The notes under the pieces are model-generated. The model was given only the letters and a program-made list of their open reading frames with translations, searched no databases and was not told where the DNA came from. A DNA stretch of 10,329 nucleotides from Coriobacteriaceae bacterium (GTDB taxonomy: Bacteria > Actinomycetota > Coriobacteriia > Coriobacteriales > UBA8131). This document shows positions 1 through 6,571 of this stretch, one piece after another. Both the position numbers and the translations under genes were made by a program. The stretch's first letter is position 1. Each line of letters opens with the position of its first letter. Location of the stretch: positions 1 to 10,329 of the forward strand of contig JAAYYH010000263.1 in NCBI GenBank assembly GCA_012515495.1, read 5' to 3'.

Positions 1-92
1 CCGTAGCCACGTTCCAGCGGCTCAACGATGAAACGAGCAAGCGTATCATTGACCTGCTCCACAGTCACCTGGGGTCTCATGAACTCAGTCAT
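1..92 (-). CDS. rpoA: RNA polymerase alpha subunit, N-terminal fragment (partial)
   Basis: Only the first 30 codons are in the window; the gene runs off the left edge. The translation begins MTEFMRPQVTVEQV and continues to a segment ending EPLERGYG, the conserved opening of the alpha N-terminal domain, which dimerises and nucleates assembly of core RNA polymerase. The ATG at 92 is supported by an AGGAGG Shine-Dalgarno at 100-105, seven bases upstream; a second in-frame ATG at 80 lies behind it without its own site. It follows rpsD by 23 nt, the standard order of the bacterial alpha operon, so it is probably co-transcribed from infA onward. The identification rests on the N-terminus plus synteny and is secure; nothing can be said about the C-terminal domain. 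Confidence 0.95.
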   Translation of the reverse strand, partial: MTEFMRPQVTVEQVNDTLARFIVEPLERGY

Positions 93-115
93 CTATGAAC
101 CTCCTCAAGAGTTGT

Positions 116-742
116 TTACTTCGAGTAGAGCTCGACGATGAGCTGCTCGCGGATATCCAGGTCGATCTGCTCACGTGTTGGCAGAGCCAATACTGAACCC
201 TGAAGCTTCTCGATGTCGACCTCAAGCCACTGGGGGACTTCGGTCTTCTGGCTGGTGATAAGCGAGGTCTTGATCACAAGAAGATCCCTGGCCTTGGATG
301 CTATCGCTATCAGATCGCCAGCCTTGACGCGGAACGACGGGATGTCGACTCTGCGGCCATTAACGGTTATATGTCCGTGACGGACCTGCTGGCGAGCTTC
401 GTCCCTTGATTTTGCGAAGCCAAGGCGATAGACGACATTGTCCAGACGAGACTCCAAGATGCGTAGGAGGTTCTCACCTGTAACGCCCTGTTGACGGTTA
501 GCGATATCATAATAACCACGGAACTGCTTCTCAAGCAGACCGTAGATACGCTTGGTCTTCTGCTTCTCGCGTAACTGGAGACGATATTCACTTTCTTTCA
601 CACGTTTCTTACCGGCTTCACCCGGTGCATAGGGCCTACGCTCCACCGCACATTTTTCGGTATAGCAGCGATCACCCTTCAAAAACAGTTTATTTCCTTC
701 ACGACGGCACAACCTGCAGTCCGCCCCGGTATAACGAGCCAT
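116..742 (-). CDS. rpsD: 30S ribosomal protein S4, zinc-binding form
   Basis: 208 aa, normal length for S4, a primary 16S rRNA-binding protein that nucleates the 5' domain of the small subunit and contributes to decoding fidelity. Residues 9-31 hold Cys9, Cys12, Cys26 and Cys31 (C-X2-C-X13-C-X4-C), the zinc site known from Thermus S4 and lost in many other bacteria. An S4 RNA-binding domain lies at about 98-160, including the RLDNVVYRLGFAKSRDEAR segment. The start ATG is preceded by a GAGAGG-like site. It lies 21 nt after rpsK and 23 nt before rpoA. In Gammaproteobacteria S4 represses the alpha operon by binding its leader mRNA; whether it does so here cannot be told from the sequence. Confidence 0.97.
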   Translation of the reverse strand: MARYTGADCRLCRREGNKLFLKGDRCYTEKCAVERRPYAPGEAGKKRVKESEYRLQLREKQKTKRIYGLLEKQFRGYYDIANRQQGVTGENLLRILESRLDNVVYRLGFAKSRDEARQQVRHGHITVNGRRVDIPSFRVKAGDLIAIASKARDLLVIKTSLITSQKTEVPQWLEVDIEKLQGSVLALPTREQIDLDIREQLIVELYSK

Positions 743-763
743 AGTTACCTGACCTCTCAGAAA

Positions 764-1162
764 TCAAACACGCCGACGCTTGCGCTGACGAACCCCGTTG
801 TGGGGGATCGGTGTGCAATCCTGGATACTAGCGATCTCCAGTCCGGCCGCCTGGAGCGAACGGATGGCGGTCTCACGACCAGAACCGGGTCCCTTAACAA
901 AAACCGAGACCTTGCGCAGACCATGTTCCTGGGCTATCTTCGCGGCGGCTTCAGCAGCCATCTGAGCTGCAAAGGGAGTAGACTTACGCGAGCCTTTAAA
1001 GCCCACGGTGCCTGCACTCTGCCAAGAGATCACATTGCCCTGGGGGTCGGTGATGCTGATAATCGTGTTATTGAACGTGCTCTTGATGTGCGCCTGTCCC
1101 ACCGCGATATTCTTGCGCTCAGAGCGCTTGATGCGGGTGCGCACCGGTTTTTTAGCTGCCAT
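764..1162 (-). CDS. rpsK: 30S ribosomal protein S11
   Basis: 132 aa, normal length. S11 sits on the 30S platform near the E and P sites, contacting S18/S21 and the tip of the 690 loop. The protein has a basic N-terminal extension (about 1-20), the conserved body beginning GQAHIKSTFNNTIISITD, the signature KGPGSGRETAIRSLQAAG around residues 90-107, and the characteristic end with CTPIPHNG followed by a basic KRRRV tail. The ATG follows the TAG stop of rpsM with no gap (TAG-ATG), so its ribosome binding site, GGAGGG near 1178-1183, is inside the end of rpsM and is unusually far from the start; translational coupling to rpsM is likely. Confidence 0.97.
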   Translation of the reverse strand: MAAKKPVRTRIKRSERKNIAVGQAHIKSTFNNTIISITDPQGNVISWQSAGTVGFKGSRKSTPFAAQMAAEAAAKIAQEHGLRKVSVFVKGPGSGRETAIRSLQAAGLEIASIQDCTPIPHNGVRQRKRRRV

Positions 1163-1531
1163 CTACTTCTTCTTCCCTCCGATTTGCTTGCGGGGACCTT
1201 TGCGGGTGCGCGCATTGGTGTGTGTGCGCTGACCCCGAACCGGAAGGCCCTTGCGGTGGCGCAGACCACGATAGGCGCCGATCTCCATCAGGCGCTTGAT
1301 GTTCTGGGACACCTCGCGGCGCAGGTCACCCTCAATCTTCAGATTCTTGTCGATATATTCACGTAGACGGACAGTCTCTTCCTCTGTCAGGTCTTTGACG
1401 CGGGTATCCGGGTTTACCCCGGTTGCCTGCAGGATCTTGGTAGCGGTAGTCAAGCCGATACCGTAGATATAGGTCAACCCTATCTCCACACGTTTATCGC
1501 GTGGGAGGTCAACACCAGAGATACGGGCCAC
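1163..1531 (-). CDS. rpsM: 30S ribosomal protein S13, GTG start
   Basis: 122 aa. S13 is in the 30S head, forms intersubunit bridges with the 50S and contacts P-site tRNA through its basic C-terminal tail. The protein opens with the conserved ARISGVDLPRDKR, has a helix-two-turns-helix segment near TYIYGIG (about 19-25), and ends with the basic GLPVRGQRTHTNARTRKGPR region and a lysine tail. An in-frame ATG at 1582 would add 17 residues, but they overlap the end of rpmJ and match nothing in the family. The GTG at 1531 is the correct start: it has a strong GGGAGGAG site about seven bases upstream and gives the normal S13 N-terminus. It begins 14 nt after rpmJ. Confidence 0.96.
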   Translation of the reverse strand: MARISGVDLPRDKRVEIGLTYIYGIGLTTATKILQATGVNPDTRVKDLTEEETVRLREYIDKNLKIEGDLRREVSQNIKRLMEIGAYRGLRHRKGLPVRGQRTHTNARTRKGPRKQIGGKKK

Positions 1532-1545
1532 TAAGCAACTCCTCC

Positions 1546-1659
1546 CTAGCCCTGACGCTGTTTGTGACGGGGATTCTCGCAAATGACGAGAACACGCCCA
1601 TGGCGTCGGATGATCTTACATTTATCACACATTTTCTTGACCGAAGGACGTACCTTCAT
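1546..1659 (-). CDS. rpmJ: 50S ribosomal protein L36, zinc-ribbon form
   Basis: 37 aa, the smallest 50S protein. The reading frame begins MKVRPSVKKMCDKCK and ends NPRHKQRQG. Cys11, Cys14, Cys27 and His32 form the C-X2-C-X12-C-X4-H zinc ribbon of the C+ type L36, which in some bacteria is replaced by a cysteine-free paralogue under zinc limitation. L36 binds 23S rRNA near the base of the L7/L12 stalk. The start ATG at 1659 has a GAAGGGA site eight bases upstream. It lies between infA (229 nt upstream) and rpsM (14 nt downstream), the usual position. No cysteine-free paralogue is seen in this window. Confidence 0.96.
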   Translation of the reverse strand: MKVRPSVKKMCDKCKIIRRHGRVLVICENPRHKQRQG

Positions 1660-1888
1660 AACTCTGTTCCCTTCAGTTATCTGCCTTGGGAAACCTCTTG
1701 GGGAAAAGCATGAATACGCAAAAACGCGTCTCGAAGCGCAGATTGCGCCTCACGTCGCTTCTCATTCGCACTAAGGTATCCCGTGCAATCATCTTAATCT
1801 ATATCCACGCCGCAGCCGCAGGCGTTAGTTTTCAAACACTGATCTGGAAAGCGGAGTCTTTCACCTGGCGTATATCCGTGACAGCAAG
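1660..1888. other. 229-nt spacer between infA and rpmJ
   Basis: This is longer than usual inside an alpha operon. On the transcribed minus strand it contains an 8-bp hairpin with a 3-nt loop at 1733-1751 (GAGGCGCA, ATC, TGCGCTTC; one G-U pair), followed eight bases later by a run of five T. It could act as a weak attenuator or an RNA-processing site, but the U-run is too distant for a classical terminator. A 39-codon open frame on the minus strand (1673-1792) ends just before the rpmJ ribosome binding site but has no convincing Shine-Dalgarno. No second promoter was identified. Confidence 0.4.
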
Positions 1889-2107
1889 TCACTTGTAACG
1901 ATAGGTTATCCGCCCGCGGTTGAGGTCGTAGGGAGAGAGCTCCACGGTGACCTTATCGCCAGGCAGAATCCGGATGTAGTGCATGCGCATCTTCCCTGAG
2001 ATATGCGCCAACACGATATGGCCGTTTTCCAATTCAACCCTGAACATCGCGTTGGGCAGAGGCTCAACAACGGTGCCCTCAAGTTCTATTGCGTCTTCCT
2101 TACCCAA
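1889..2107 (-). CDS. infA: Translation initiation factor IF-1, TTG start
   Basis: 72 aa, exactly the size of IF-1, an OB-fold protein that binds the 30S A site and helps IF-2 and IF-3 select initiator tRNA. Conserved segments are EGTVVEPLPNAMFRVELENGH, HISGKMR near residues 35-41, and the ending SPYDLNRGRITYRYK. No ATG precedes the conserved sequence. The start must be the TTG at 2107, because an in-frame TGA lies five codons upstream (2120-2122). TTG is preceded by eight consecutive T on the coding strand (2113-2106, the last two being part of the start codon) and by AAAGTGGT, a 6-of-8 match to AAGGAGGT. The gene is first in the ribosomal cluster, 152 nt from the LytTR gene. A homopolymer sequencing error just upstream cannot be excluded. 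Confidence 0.95.
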   Translation of the reverse strand: MGKEDAIELEGTVVEPLPNAMFRVELENGHIVLAHISGKMRMHYIRILPGDKVTVELSPYDLNRGRITYRYK

Positions 2108-2136
2108 AAAAAACCACTTTCAAACGTCAGAACCCT

Positions 2137-2164
2137 CTTATAGCAGCGTTCCATGATAGCGCAA
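2137..2164 (-). promoter_or_regulatory. Candidate promoter of the infA-rpmJ-rpsM-rpsK-rpsD-rpoA operon
   Basis: On the minus strand, a -35-like TTGCGC (2164-2159) and a -10-like TATAAG (2142-2137) are separated by 16 bp. Transcription would begin near 2130 and leave a leader of about 22 nt before the infA TTG. The position, directly upstream of the first gene of the cluster and after the end of the LytTR gene, supports the call; the hexamers alone would be weak. Confidence 0.45.
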
Positions 2165-2191
2165 AGCTACGCAAACAAACAAGGGTAGCTT
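2164..2191. repeat. 7-bp inverted repeat at the infA promoter
   Basis: AAGCTAC (2164-2170) and GTAGCTT (2185-2191) are perfectly complementary around a 14-nt centre. The left arm touches the -35-like hexamer of the infA promoter. No T-run follows on either strand, so a terminator is unlikely; an operator is possible. Confidence 0.35.
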
Positions 2192-2201
2192 GACATTTAG
2201 C

Positions 2202-2230
2202 AAAAAACTTCAGTTCAAAGGAGCCTTGAA
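2202..2230 (-). terminator. Possible weak terminator after the LytTR regulator gene
   Basis: On the minus strand a 7-bp stem (TTCAAGG, loop CTC, CTTTGAA; positions 2230-2214, one G-U pair) is followed after six bases by TTTTTT (2207-2202). It is in the right place, about 30 nt past the stop of the regulator gene and before the infA promoter. The stem is short and A/T rich and the U-run is displaced, so at best it would be inefficient. Confidence 0.3.
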
Positions 2231-2259
2231 TGGCTAAAAACCCGTGTTGCTATAGTTCG

Positions 2260-2973
2260 TTACAGCCCCAAAGCCTTCTTTAGCGAAGCAACGCGTCTGC
2301 GCGAAACCGGGATGCTCTCCTCTTCACCACTCAAGCTCAGCAGTAATGTTCCGCCACTCACAGGTGTCACTTCCTCAACACAGGCAAGATTGACCAGATA
2401 GCGACGATGCACCCTGAAGAAACCATGCGGCTCAAGCTTGCTTTCCAGCTGCGCCAATGAGACGGTAGAAAGGTAGCGGTCCGACTCGGTGTGCAAATAG
2501 GAATAATCGTCCTTGGCCATGATGTAGTGGATCTTATCTGTCGCAACCAGCAGCTTCCTGCCGCTTTTCTCCACTGGTATCCGTTCAGATTGTGTGCTCT
2601 TCGCATACACGGAGACGTGGTGCTTGACCTTTGAGATCGCCTGTAACAGACGATCAGTCTCAACCGGTTTCACCAGATAGTCCACGGCGTTGACATCAAA
2701 AGCTTCTGCTGCATGCTCACCGTATGCTGTCACGAACACTATGGCTGGCGGAAACTTGAGGCGGTTCAGGGCTTCAGCCAATTGCAGGCCACTGGCTCCC
2801 GGCATGCTGATATCCAGAAACATGATATCCGTACCCTTTTCCTTTAGACGTTCTATCGCTTCACGGACGTTTGAGGCCTCCCCAACAATCTCAACCTGCC
2901 CAGTCTCGTCCAGCAGGTACCGGAGCTCAGAACGCGCAGGGGCTTCGTCGTCGACAATGATAGCTTTCAGCAT
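2260..2973 (-). CDS. LytTR-family two-component response regulator
   Basis: 237 aa. A receiver domain (about 1-120) has the acidic pair Asp8/Asp9, the phosphoacceptor Asp54 in FLDISMPG, Thr82 in VFVTAYGEH and Lys102 in YLVKPVE. A LytTR DNA-binding domain follows (about 131-237) with the conserved block GFFRVHRRYLVNL at 184-196 and a basic SRRR segment near the end. LytTR regulators bind pairs of short direct repeats and usually act with a LytS/YpdA-type kinase. Here the kinase gene overlaps this one by 7 nt, so the pair is translationally coupled and cognate. A GGAG site precedes the ATG by five bases. The target genes are not known; no clear LytTR box was identified. Confidence 0.93.
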   Translation of the reverse strand: MLKAIIVDDEAPARSELRYLLDETGQVEIVGEASNVREAIERLKEKGTDIMFLDISMPGASGLQLAEALNRLKFPPAIVFVTAYGEHAAEAFDVNAVDYLVKPVETDRLLQAISKVKHHVSVYAKSTQSERIPVEKSGRKLLVATDKIHYIMAKDDYSYLHTESDRYLSTVSLAQLESKLEPHGFFRVHRRYLVNLACVEEVTPVSGGTLLLSLSGEEESIPVSRRRVASLKKALGL

Positions 2974-4262
2974 ACGTTCTCCATCTTGAGTTCACCAACA
3001 TTGCTCAGCGTAAGACAAACCGTTGTACCTACGCCCAGTTCCGAAAACACTTCCAAACCAGAGTCGCCACCAAAATAGCCTTTGAGACGGTCATCGACAT
3101 TCTTGAGCGCAACGCCCATGTGCGCCCTGTCTGTATCCAACAGCATATCCGGTAGGCGCTCCTTTGGGATCCCGATGCCATCATCCTGAACACAGATGAC
3201 AACGTCTAATCCCTTACGCTCCGCCCTGATATTGATATGCAGAGCTGCGTCATCGCGCATTGCATGACCCACTGCGTTTTCAACCAAGGGCTGGATGATA
3301 AACGCCGGAACCATGACTTTCTCCAGACCACTCTCGATATTGCTCGCTAGTATTATACGTTCTTCTCCAAACCGTGCTATCTCAAAACCAAGATAACGCA
3401 ATGTCTGCAGATATTCCTGCTCGAGTGTGATCAGATCCTGTGAACCCTCCAGCGTACGCCGATAGAAGACAGCGAACTCCCTGAGCATAACGCGGGCACG
3501 ACCAGGATTAGTACGAATCAACGAGGCAATGGTATTGATGGTGTTGAAGAGGAAATGTGGATTGATCTGCGCCTGCAACGCCCGGAGCTCCATCCGCGTT
3601 GCCAATTCTCGCTGCGCATCCAACTCCGCGAGGCTCAGTTGCATCGATAATAGATTGCCCAGACCCTCAGCCATGGCTCTTTGGGTCTCGTCGATCTTCT
3701 TCTCTGAACGATAATAGAATTTAAGGATACCCACTGGCTTATCATGCAGACTCATCGGCACGATGATAGAGGCTTTCAGTGAGGTTGGCTTTTGTGGGTG
3801 GTCAATATCCTCCAGAGTCGCGACCACGCGTAACTCACCATCCTCAAGCGCCTCCAAAGTCGCTTTCTTGACGATAGGTGACCCAATAGGATGGAGCTCC
3901 TTCTCGGCACCCGCGAAGCCTACCACCCGCTCCTGATCAGTGATGGCGACTGCGTTTGCCAGAGTTGCCGGCAAGAGAAGCTTGCAGACCTCCTGCGCGG
4001 ATTCGGGAGCTAAACCCTGGCGCATAAATGGTAGCGTGCGCGCTGCCAGCCGGAGAATGCGCTCGGATTGACGAGCCTGAAGGCGATCGGGATCGATTGA
4101 ATAGCGCATGATAAAGAAGGTGACAAACGACATGGACAGTAAACTGGTGGCGACGATAACCCAGCTTCCACCGAGGATCAAAGTCAGAAAGGCGATACCA
4201 GCCAACAGTATCAAGATACCAATCGATACTGTTTCTATCACCGATAAACGCCTGACGTTCAT
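2967..4262 (-). CDS. LytS-like sensor histidine kinase with two TM helices and a GAF-like region
   Basis: 431 aa membrane sensor kinase. Two closely spaced hydrophobic segments (about 11-31 and 33-53) leave almost no extracytoplasmic loop, unlike the multi-TM 5TM-5TMR sensor of classical LytS. A GAF-like region (about 75-210) follows. The His_kinase domain has His236 in LQAQINPHFLFNTINTI, the phosphorylation site typical of the LytS/YpdA/BtsS group. The HATPase domain shows PLVENA with Asn329, QDDGIGI (359-365) and MGVALKNVDDRL (382-393). The signal is therefore probably cytosolic or membrane-proximal. It is coupled to the LytTR regulator by a 7-nt overlap. The start ATG has GGAGAGG upstream. 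The transporter gene ends 56 nt before it. Confidence 0.92.
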   Translation of the reverse strand: MNVRRLSVIETVSIGILILLAGIAFLTLILGGSWVIVATSLLSMSFVTFFIMRYSIDPDRLQARQSERILRLAARTLPFMRQGLAPESAQEVCKLLLPATLANAVAITDQERVVGFAGAEKELHPIGSPIVKKATLEALEDGELRVVATLEDIDHPQKPTSLKASIIVPMSLHDKPVGILKFYYRSEKKIDETQRAMAEGLGNLLSMQLSLAELDAQRELATRMELRALQAQINPHFLFNTINTIASLIRTNPGRARVMLREFAVFYRRTLEGSQDLITLEQEYLQTLRYLGFEIARFGEERIILASNIESGLEKVMVPAFIIQPLVENAVGHAMRDDAALHINIRAERKGLDVVICVQDDGIGIPKERLPDMLLDTDRAHMGVALKNVDDRLKGYFGGDSGLEVFSELGVGTTVCLTLSNVGELKMENVC

Positions 4263-4279
4263 GATCGCCTCTCCGCTTT

Positions 4280-4324
4280 CTGATTAGTAAGCTGTCAGTC
4301 TATCAGCTTTCCTGATTATCAGCT
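4280..4324. repeat. 16-bp-period repeats between the transporter and kinase genes
   Basis: CTGATTA occurs at 4280-4286 and again exactly 32 bp later at 4312-4318; a diverged third copy (CAGTCTA) lies midway at 4296-4302. TATCAGCT occurs at 4301-4308 and 4317-4324, also 16 bp apart. The right-most copy overlaps the stop codon of the transporter gene. The array fills most of the 56-nt gap upstream of the kinase start. It may bind a regulator, possibly the LytTR protein, although the spacing exceeds a usual LytTR pair. Confidence 0.4.
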
Positions 4325-5200
4325 CATTTTTGACAAGAAGAGCTGATTCACCAAAAGCATGCTGCCAGAGAAGACCAAAACCACACCAAAAGCCATTCGC
4401 AGTGCTCTATCTGGAATCCGCGCAGCGAGTCGGGCCCCCAATTGCGCACCCGGAATGGTACCGACCAGCAAAGCCAGACCATGAAGATACCAGATATGAC
4501 CCAAGAACGCGTGTGAGATGATGCCGGGAATGGCAATGATAGCGATTGCCAACAGCGAGGTTCCGGCAGCGCGATGCATGCTGAATCCGAGCAGAGCGAT
4601 GGACATGGGTACGATTATGAAGCCACCGCCAACACCCACCAGTCCGGCGATGAGCCCCGCGAAAAGCCCCAGTACCACAGCAATGACAATCTTACGCATG
4701 ACGGGTTTAGGCACAGTGGACTCAGCGGATGCAGTGGGTACAGCGGATGCAGTGGGTACAGCGGGCGCAGTGGGCGCATGGCTCGCTTCTGGGCTGAGTC
4801 CGAGAGAGACTTCTGAGACATCAGTAGGTTTCTTTCTGCTCGATTTGAACATCTGAAAGGCGCTGTAGAGGATAACCAGTGAGGTGATGATGACCAGCAT
4901 CAAGTCGGGTAGATCCTCTGAAAGCCAAGCCCCCAAAGCTGAGGTCAATGCTCCGGATAAGCCAATCAACACTCCCAGTTTGACATCGGCTGTCTTCTGC
5001 TTGGCATGCCTGAACGTGCCAGATATCGCCGTTGGCGCGATGACGAATAACGAGGTTGACGTTGCGCCAGTCATCGGAACAGAGAAGACGAGGTTGAGCA
5101 GCGGAACGATCATGGTGCCGCCGCCGATGCCAAACATTCCCGACAGTACTCCCACCAGAAGACCTGCCAAAGCTACAATGAGAAATGCCTCGAAGTTCAC
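4319..5200 (-). CDS. TauE/SafE-family membrane transporter (sulfite/organosulfonate exporter-like)
   Basis: 293 aa integral membrane protein made of two homologous halves. Each half opens with a glycine-rich motif: GMFGIGGGTMIVP at 21-33 and GLVGVGGGFIIVP at 186-198, the hallmark of the TauE/SafE (DUF81) family. About eight hydrophobic segments are visible (roughly 5-25, 30-40, 45-62, 75-95, 100-117, 170-190, 205-232, 240-288). Members move anions such as sulfite or sulfoacetate, but substrates are rarely known and none is implied here. A Pro/Ala-rich linker (about 140-165), encoded by 18-bp tandem repeats, joins the halves. The start is GTG at 5200, overlapping the TGA of the glycosyltransferase gene by 4 nt, which indicates translational coupling. 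It lies upstream of the LytSR-type pair. Confidence 0.88.
   Translation of the reverse strand: MNFEAFLIVALAGLLVGVLSGMFGIGGGTMIVPLLNLVFSVPMTGATSTSLFVIAPTAISGTFRHAKQKTADVKLGVLIGLSGALTSALGAWLSEDLPDLMLVIITSLVILYSAFQMFKSSRKKPTDVSEVSLGLSPEASHAPTAPAVPTASAVPTASAESTVPKPVMRKIVIAVVLGLFAGLIAGLVGVGGGFIIVPMSIALLGFSMHRAAGTSLLAIAIIAIPGIISHAFLGHIWYLHGLALLVGTIPGAQLGARLAARIPDRALRMAFGVVLVFSGSMLLVNQLFLSKMS
4723..4776. repeat. 18-bp tandem repeat inside the transporter gene
   Basis: Two identical 18-bp copies (4723-4740 and 4741-4758, CAGCGGATGCAGTGGGTA) are followed by a diverged third copy (4759-4776). On the coding strand they encode hexapeptides of the VPTASA type, forming the flexible Pro/Ala linker between the two halves of the TauE-like protein. 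Because the unit is a multiple of three, copy-number change would keep the frame. Confidence 0.85.
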
Positions 5201-6561
5201 TTCTCGTCTAACCCCAAGGCATCAATGTCAAGCTCGAAGTCCAACAAGTCAGATGTTGGCGGTGGCTGGATTGCCGACTGGGTATCGGGCTGCTGATTGC
5301 CCAAAGGTGATGAGGCTGATTCCACAATAAGATCTGTGTCCTGTATCTTGGCTAAGACGCGCTCTTTGCCAATCCGATGCCCGCCAAAGACCTGCTGTAA
5401 CTGATGATCGGCCTCAAGGATACCTATCACCTGTGGCCAACCCAGCTGGAATTCAAAGTACTTGGGACAAAACACCTCGGCATAGGCCTTTGCCTCACGA
5501 CGAGCAGCCATCGCCGCCTTGATATAACCCTTGCGTTCATTGGGACGTCCAAGCGAACGCAACAGCGCAGTAAGGAAAACCCTGCGAGTGATGTTCTGCT
5601 CAAGGAAGGGACCGGGATATGGGTAGAGCGATTGCGGCTGGATTGGCAGCAAGTCGATCTGTGATTTTGAGAATTCCAGCTTGCGCTGCTCATAGATCCA
5701 GCGGTAAATGTCCTGACGGAAGCGTTGGGCTTCGGTTCTCTCCGTGGGCGGAAGATGCTGGATATACCATTGATTGTCAAACCAGACATCACTGCCATAC
5801 ATCCTTACGTTGAGCATATAGTCGAGGTCTTCTCCACGCGCAATCCAAGGATCGAAAGAGACGCGTCGGTAGGCTTCACGGTGAATTGCCATCAAACCGC
5901 CATACGCCGCATTCGAGCGTGACAAGCGCGGGCCGCGCATTGCCTTGCTGATCCACTCATTGAAAAGATCGCCCTGTTGCCAGAAGTGGTTGTACCAGGC
6001 GTTCTTCTGGCTGGAAAGCCATTTGCCCTTGCGGTCGGTGTAGTAGCCGGTCTTGACCAGGACCGGGATACCCTTCTGCGTCAATTTGCCCAGACCATAG
6101 ACGGCGTTTTTAATGAAATCCCTGTCATCTATCGTTTCATCGTCGTCGATGTAGATGACCTCGGTATAGCCAAGAATCGCGGCTATCGCCAGACCAAAGT
6201 TGCGCACTGCCCCATAGCCTGTAAGCGAGATGCCCTCCCTGATCGATGCCAGCCCAAGCTGATCGGCTCGGCTGTAGAACTGGCTAAGTGTATCGGAATC
6301 AACCACTGTGATATCCAGCTGCGGATAAGCGGCAGTGATATCGCGGATCTTAGCCGATGCCTCCCGTTCCACTCCCTGCTCGGCAACCACCAACAAGATG
6401 ATTGGCACATCGATCTCACAATCAACCAGAGATGTGAGACAACGTGGAAGCTCACCCTGATGAGTCAGCGGGGTTGTATGGTCATAGGTCGCGACAACGT
6501 TATAGGTCTGGGTCTTGCGCCTGTTACCCACATACGTGGGGATGATGATGACTGGATCCAT
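5197..6561 (-). CDS. GT-A-fold glycosyltransferase-like protein of unknown specificity
   Basis: 454 aa. The N-terminus (DPVIIIPTY) is a typical first strand of a GT-A nucleotide-sugar-binding fold. VIYIDDDE at 136-142 (Asp139-141) is a DXD-like motif for metal and UDP/GDP-sugar binding, preceded by GYGAVRNFGLA (115-125), a common GT2-type helix. ARGEDLDYM (241-249) resembles the acceptor-side ED motif and His269 may complete the metal site. No transmembrane helix is evident, so it is probably cytoplasmic. The last 40 residues are proline/glutamine-rich and then acidic, likely disordered. The ATG has AAGGAG six bases upstream, and the gene starts 10 nt after the ApgM-like gene. The substrate is unknown; it recalls GT2, GT78 and GT81 enzymes, the last of which use 3-phosphoglycerate. 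Confidence 0.75.
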   Translation of the reverse strand: MDPVIIIPTYVGNRRKTQTYNVVATYDHTTPLTHQGELPRCLTSLVDCEIDVPIILLVVAEQGVEREASAKIRDITAAYPQLDITVVDSDTLSQFYSRADQLGLASIREGISLTGYGAVRNFGLAIAAILGYTEVIYIDDDETIDDRDFIKNAVYGLGKLTQKGIPVLVKTGYYTDRKGKWLSSQKNAWYNHFWQQGDLFNEWISKAMRGPRLSRSNAAYGGLMAIHREAYRRVSFDPWIARGEDLDYMLNVRMYGSDVWFDNQWYIQHLPPTERTEAQRFRQDIYRWIYEQRKLEFSKSQIDLLPIQPQSLYPYPGPFLEQNITRRVFLTALLRSLGRPNERKGYIKAAMAARREAKAYAEVFCPKYFEFQLGWPQVIGILEADHQLQQVFGGHRIGKERVLAKIQDTDLIVESASSPLGNQQPDTQSAIQPPPTSDLLDFELDIDALGLDEK

Positions 6562-6571
6562 CTATGGCTCC

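Noticed and set aside
800..1366. 188-codon open frame on the plus strand
   Set aside because: It is antisense to rpsK and rpsM, which are secure, and its product resembles no protein I know; a shadow frame.
1532..1582. 17-residue N-terminal extension of S13 from ATG 1582
   Set aside because: Overlaps the end of rpmJ, matches nothing in S13, and the GTG at 1531 has a strong ribosome binding site and the conserved N-terminus.
2190..2195. Perfect TTGACA on the plus strand
   Set aside because: No -10 at 16-18 bp spacing and no plus-strand gene downstream; part of the inverted-repeat region instead.
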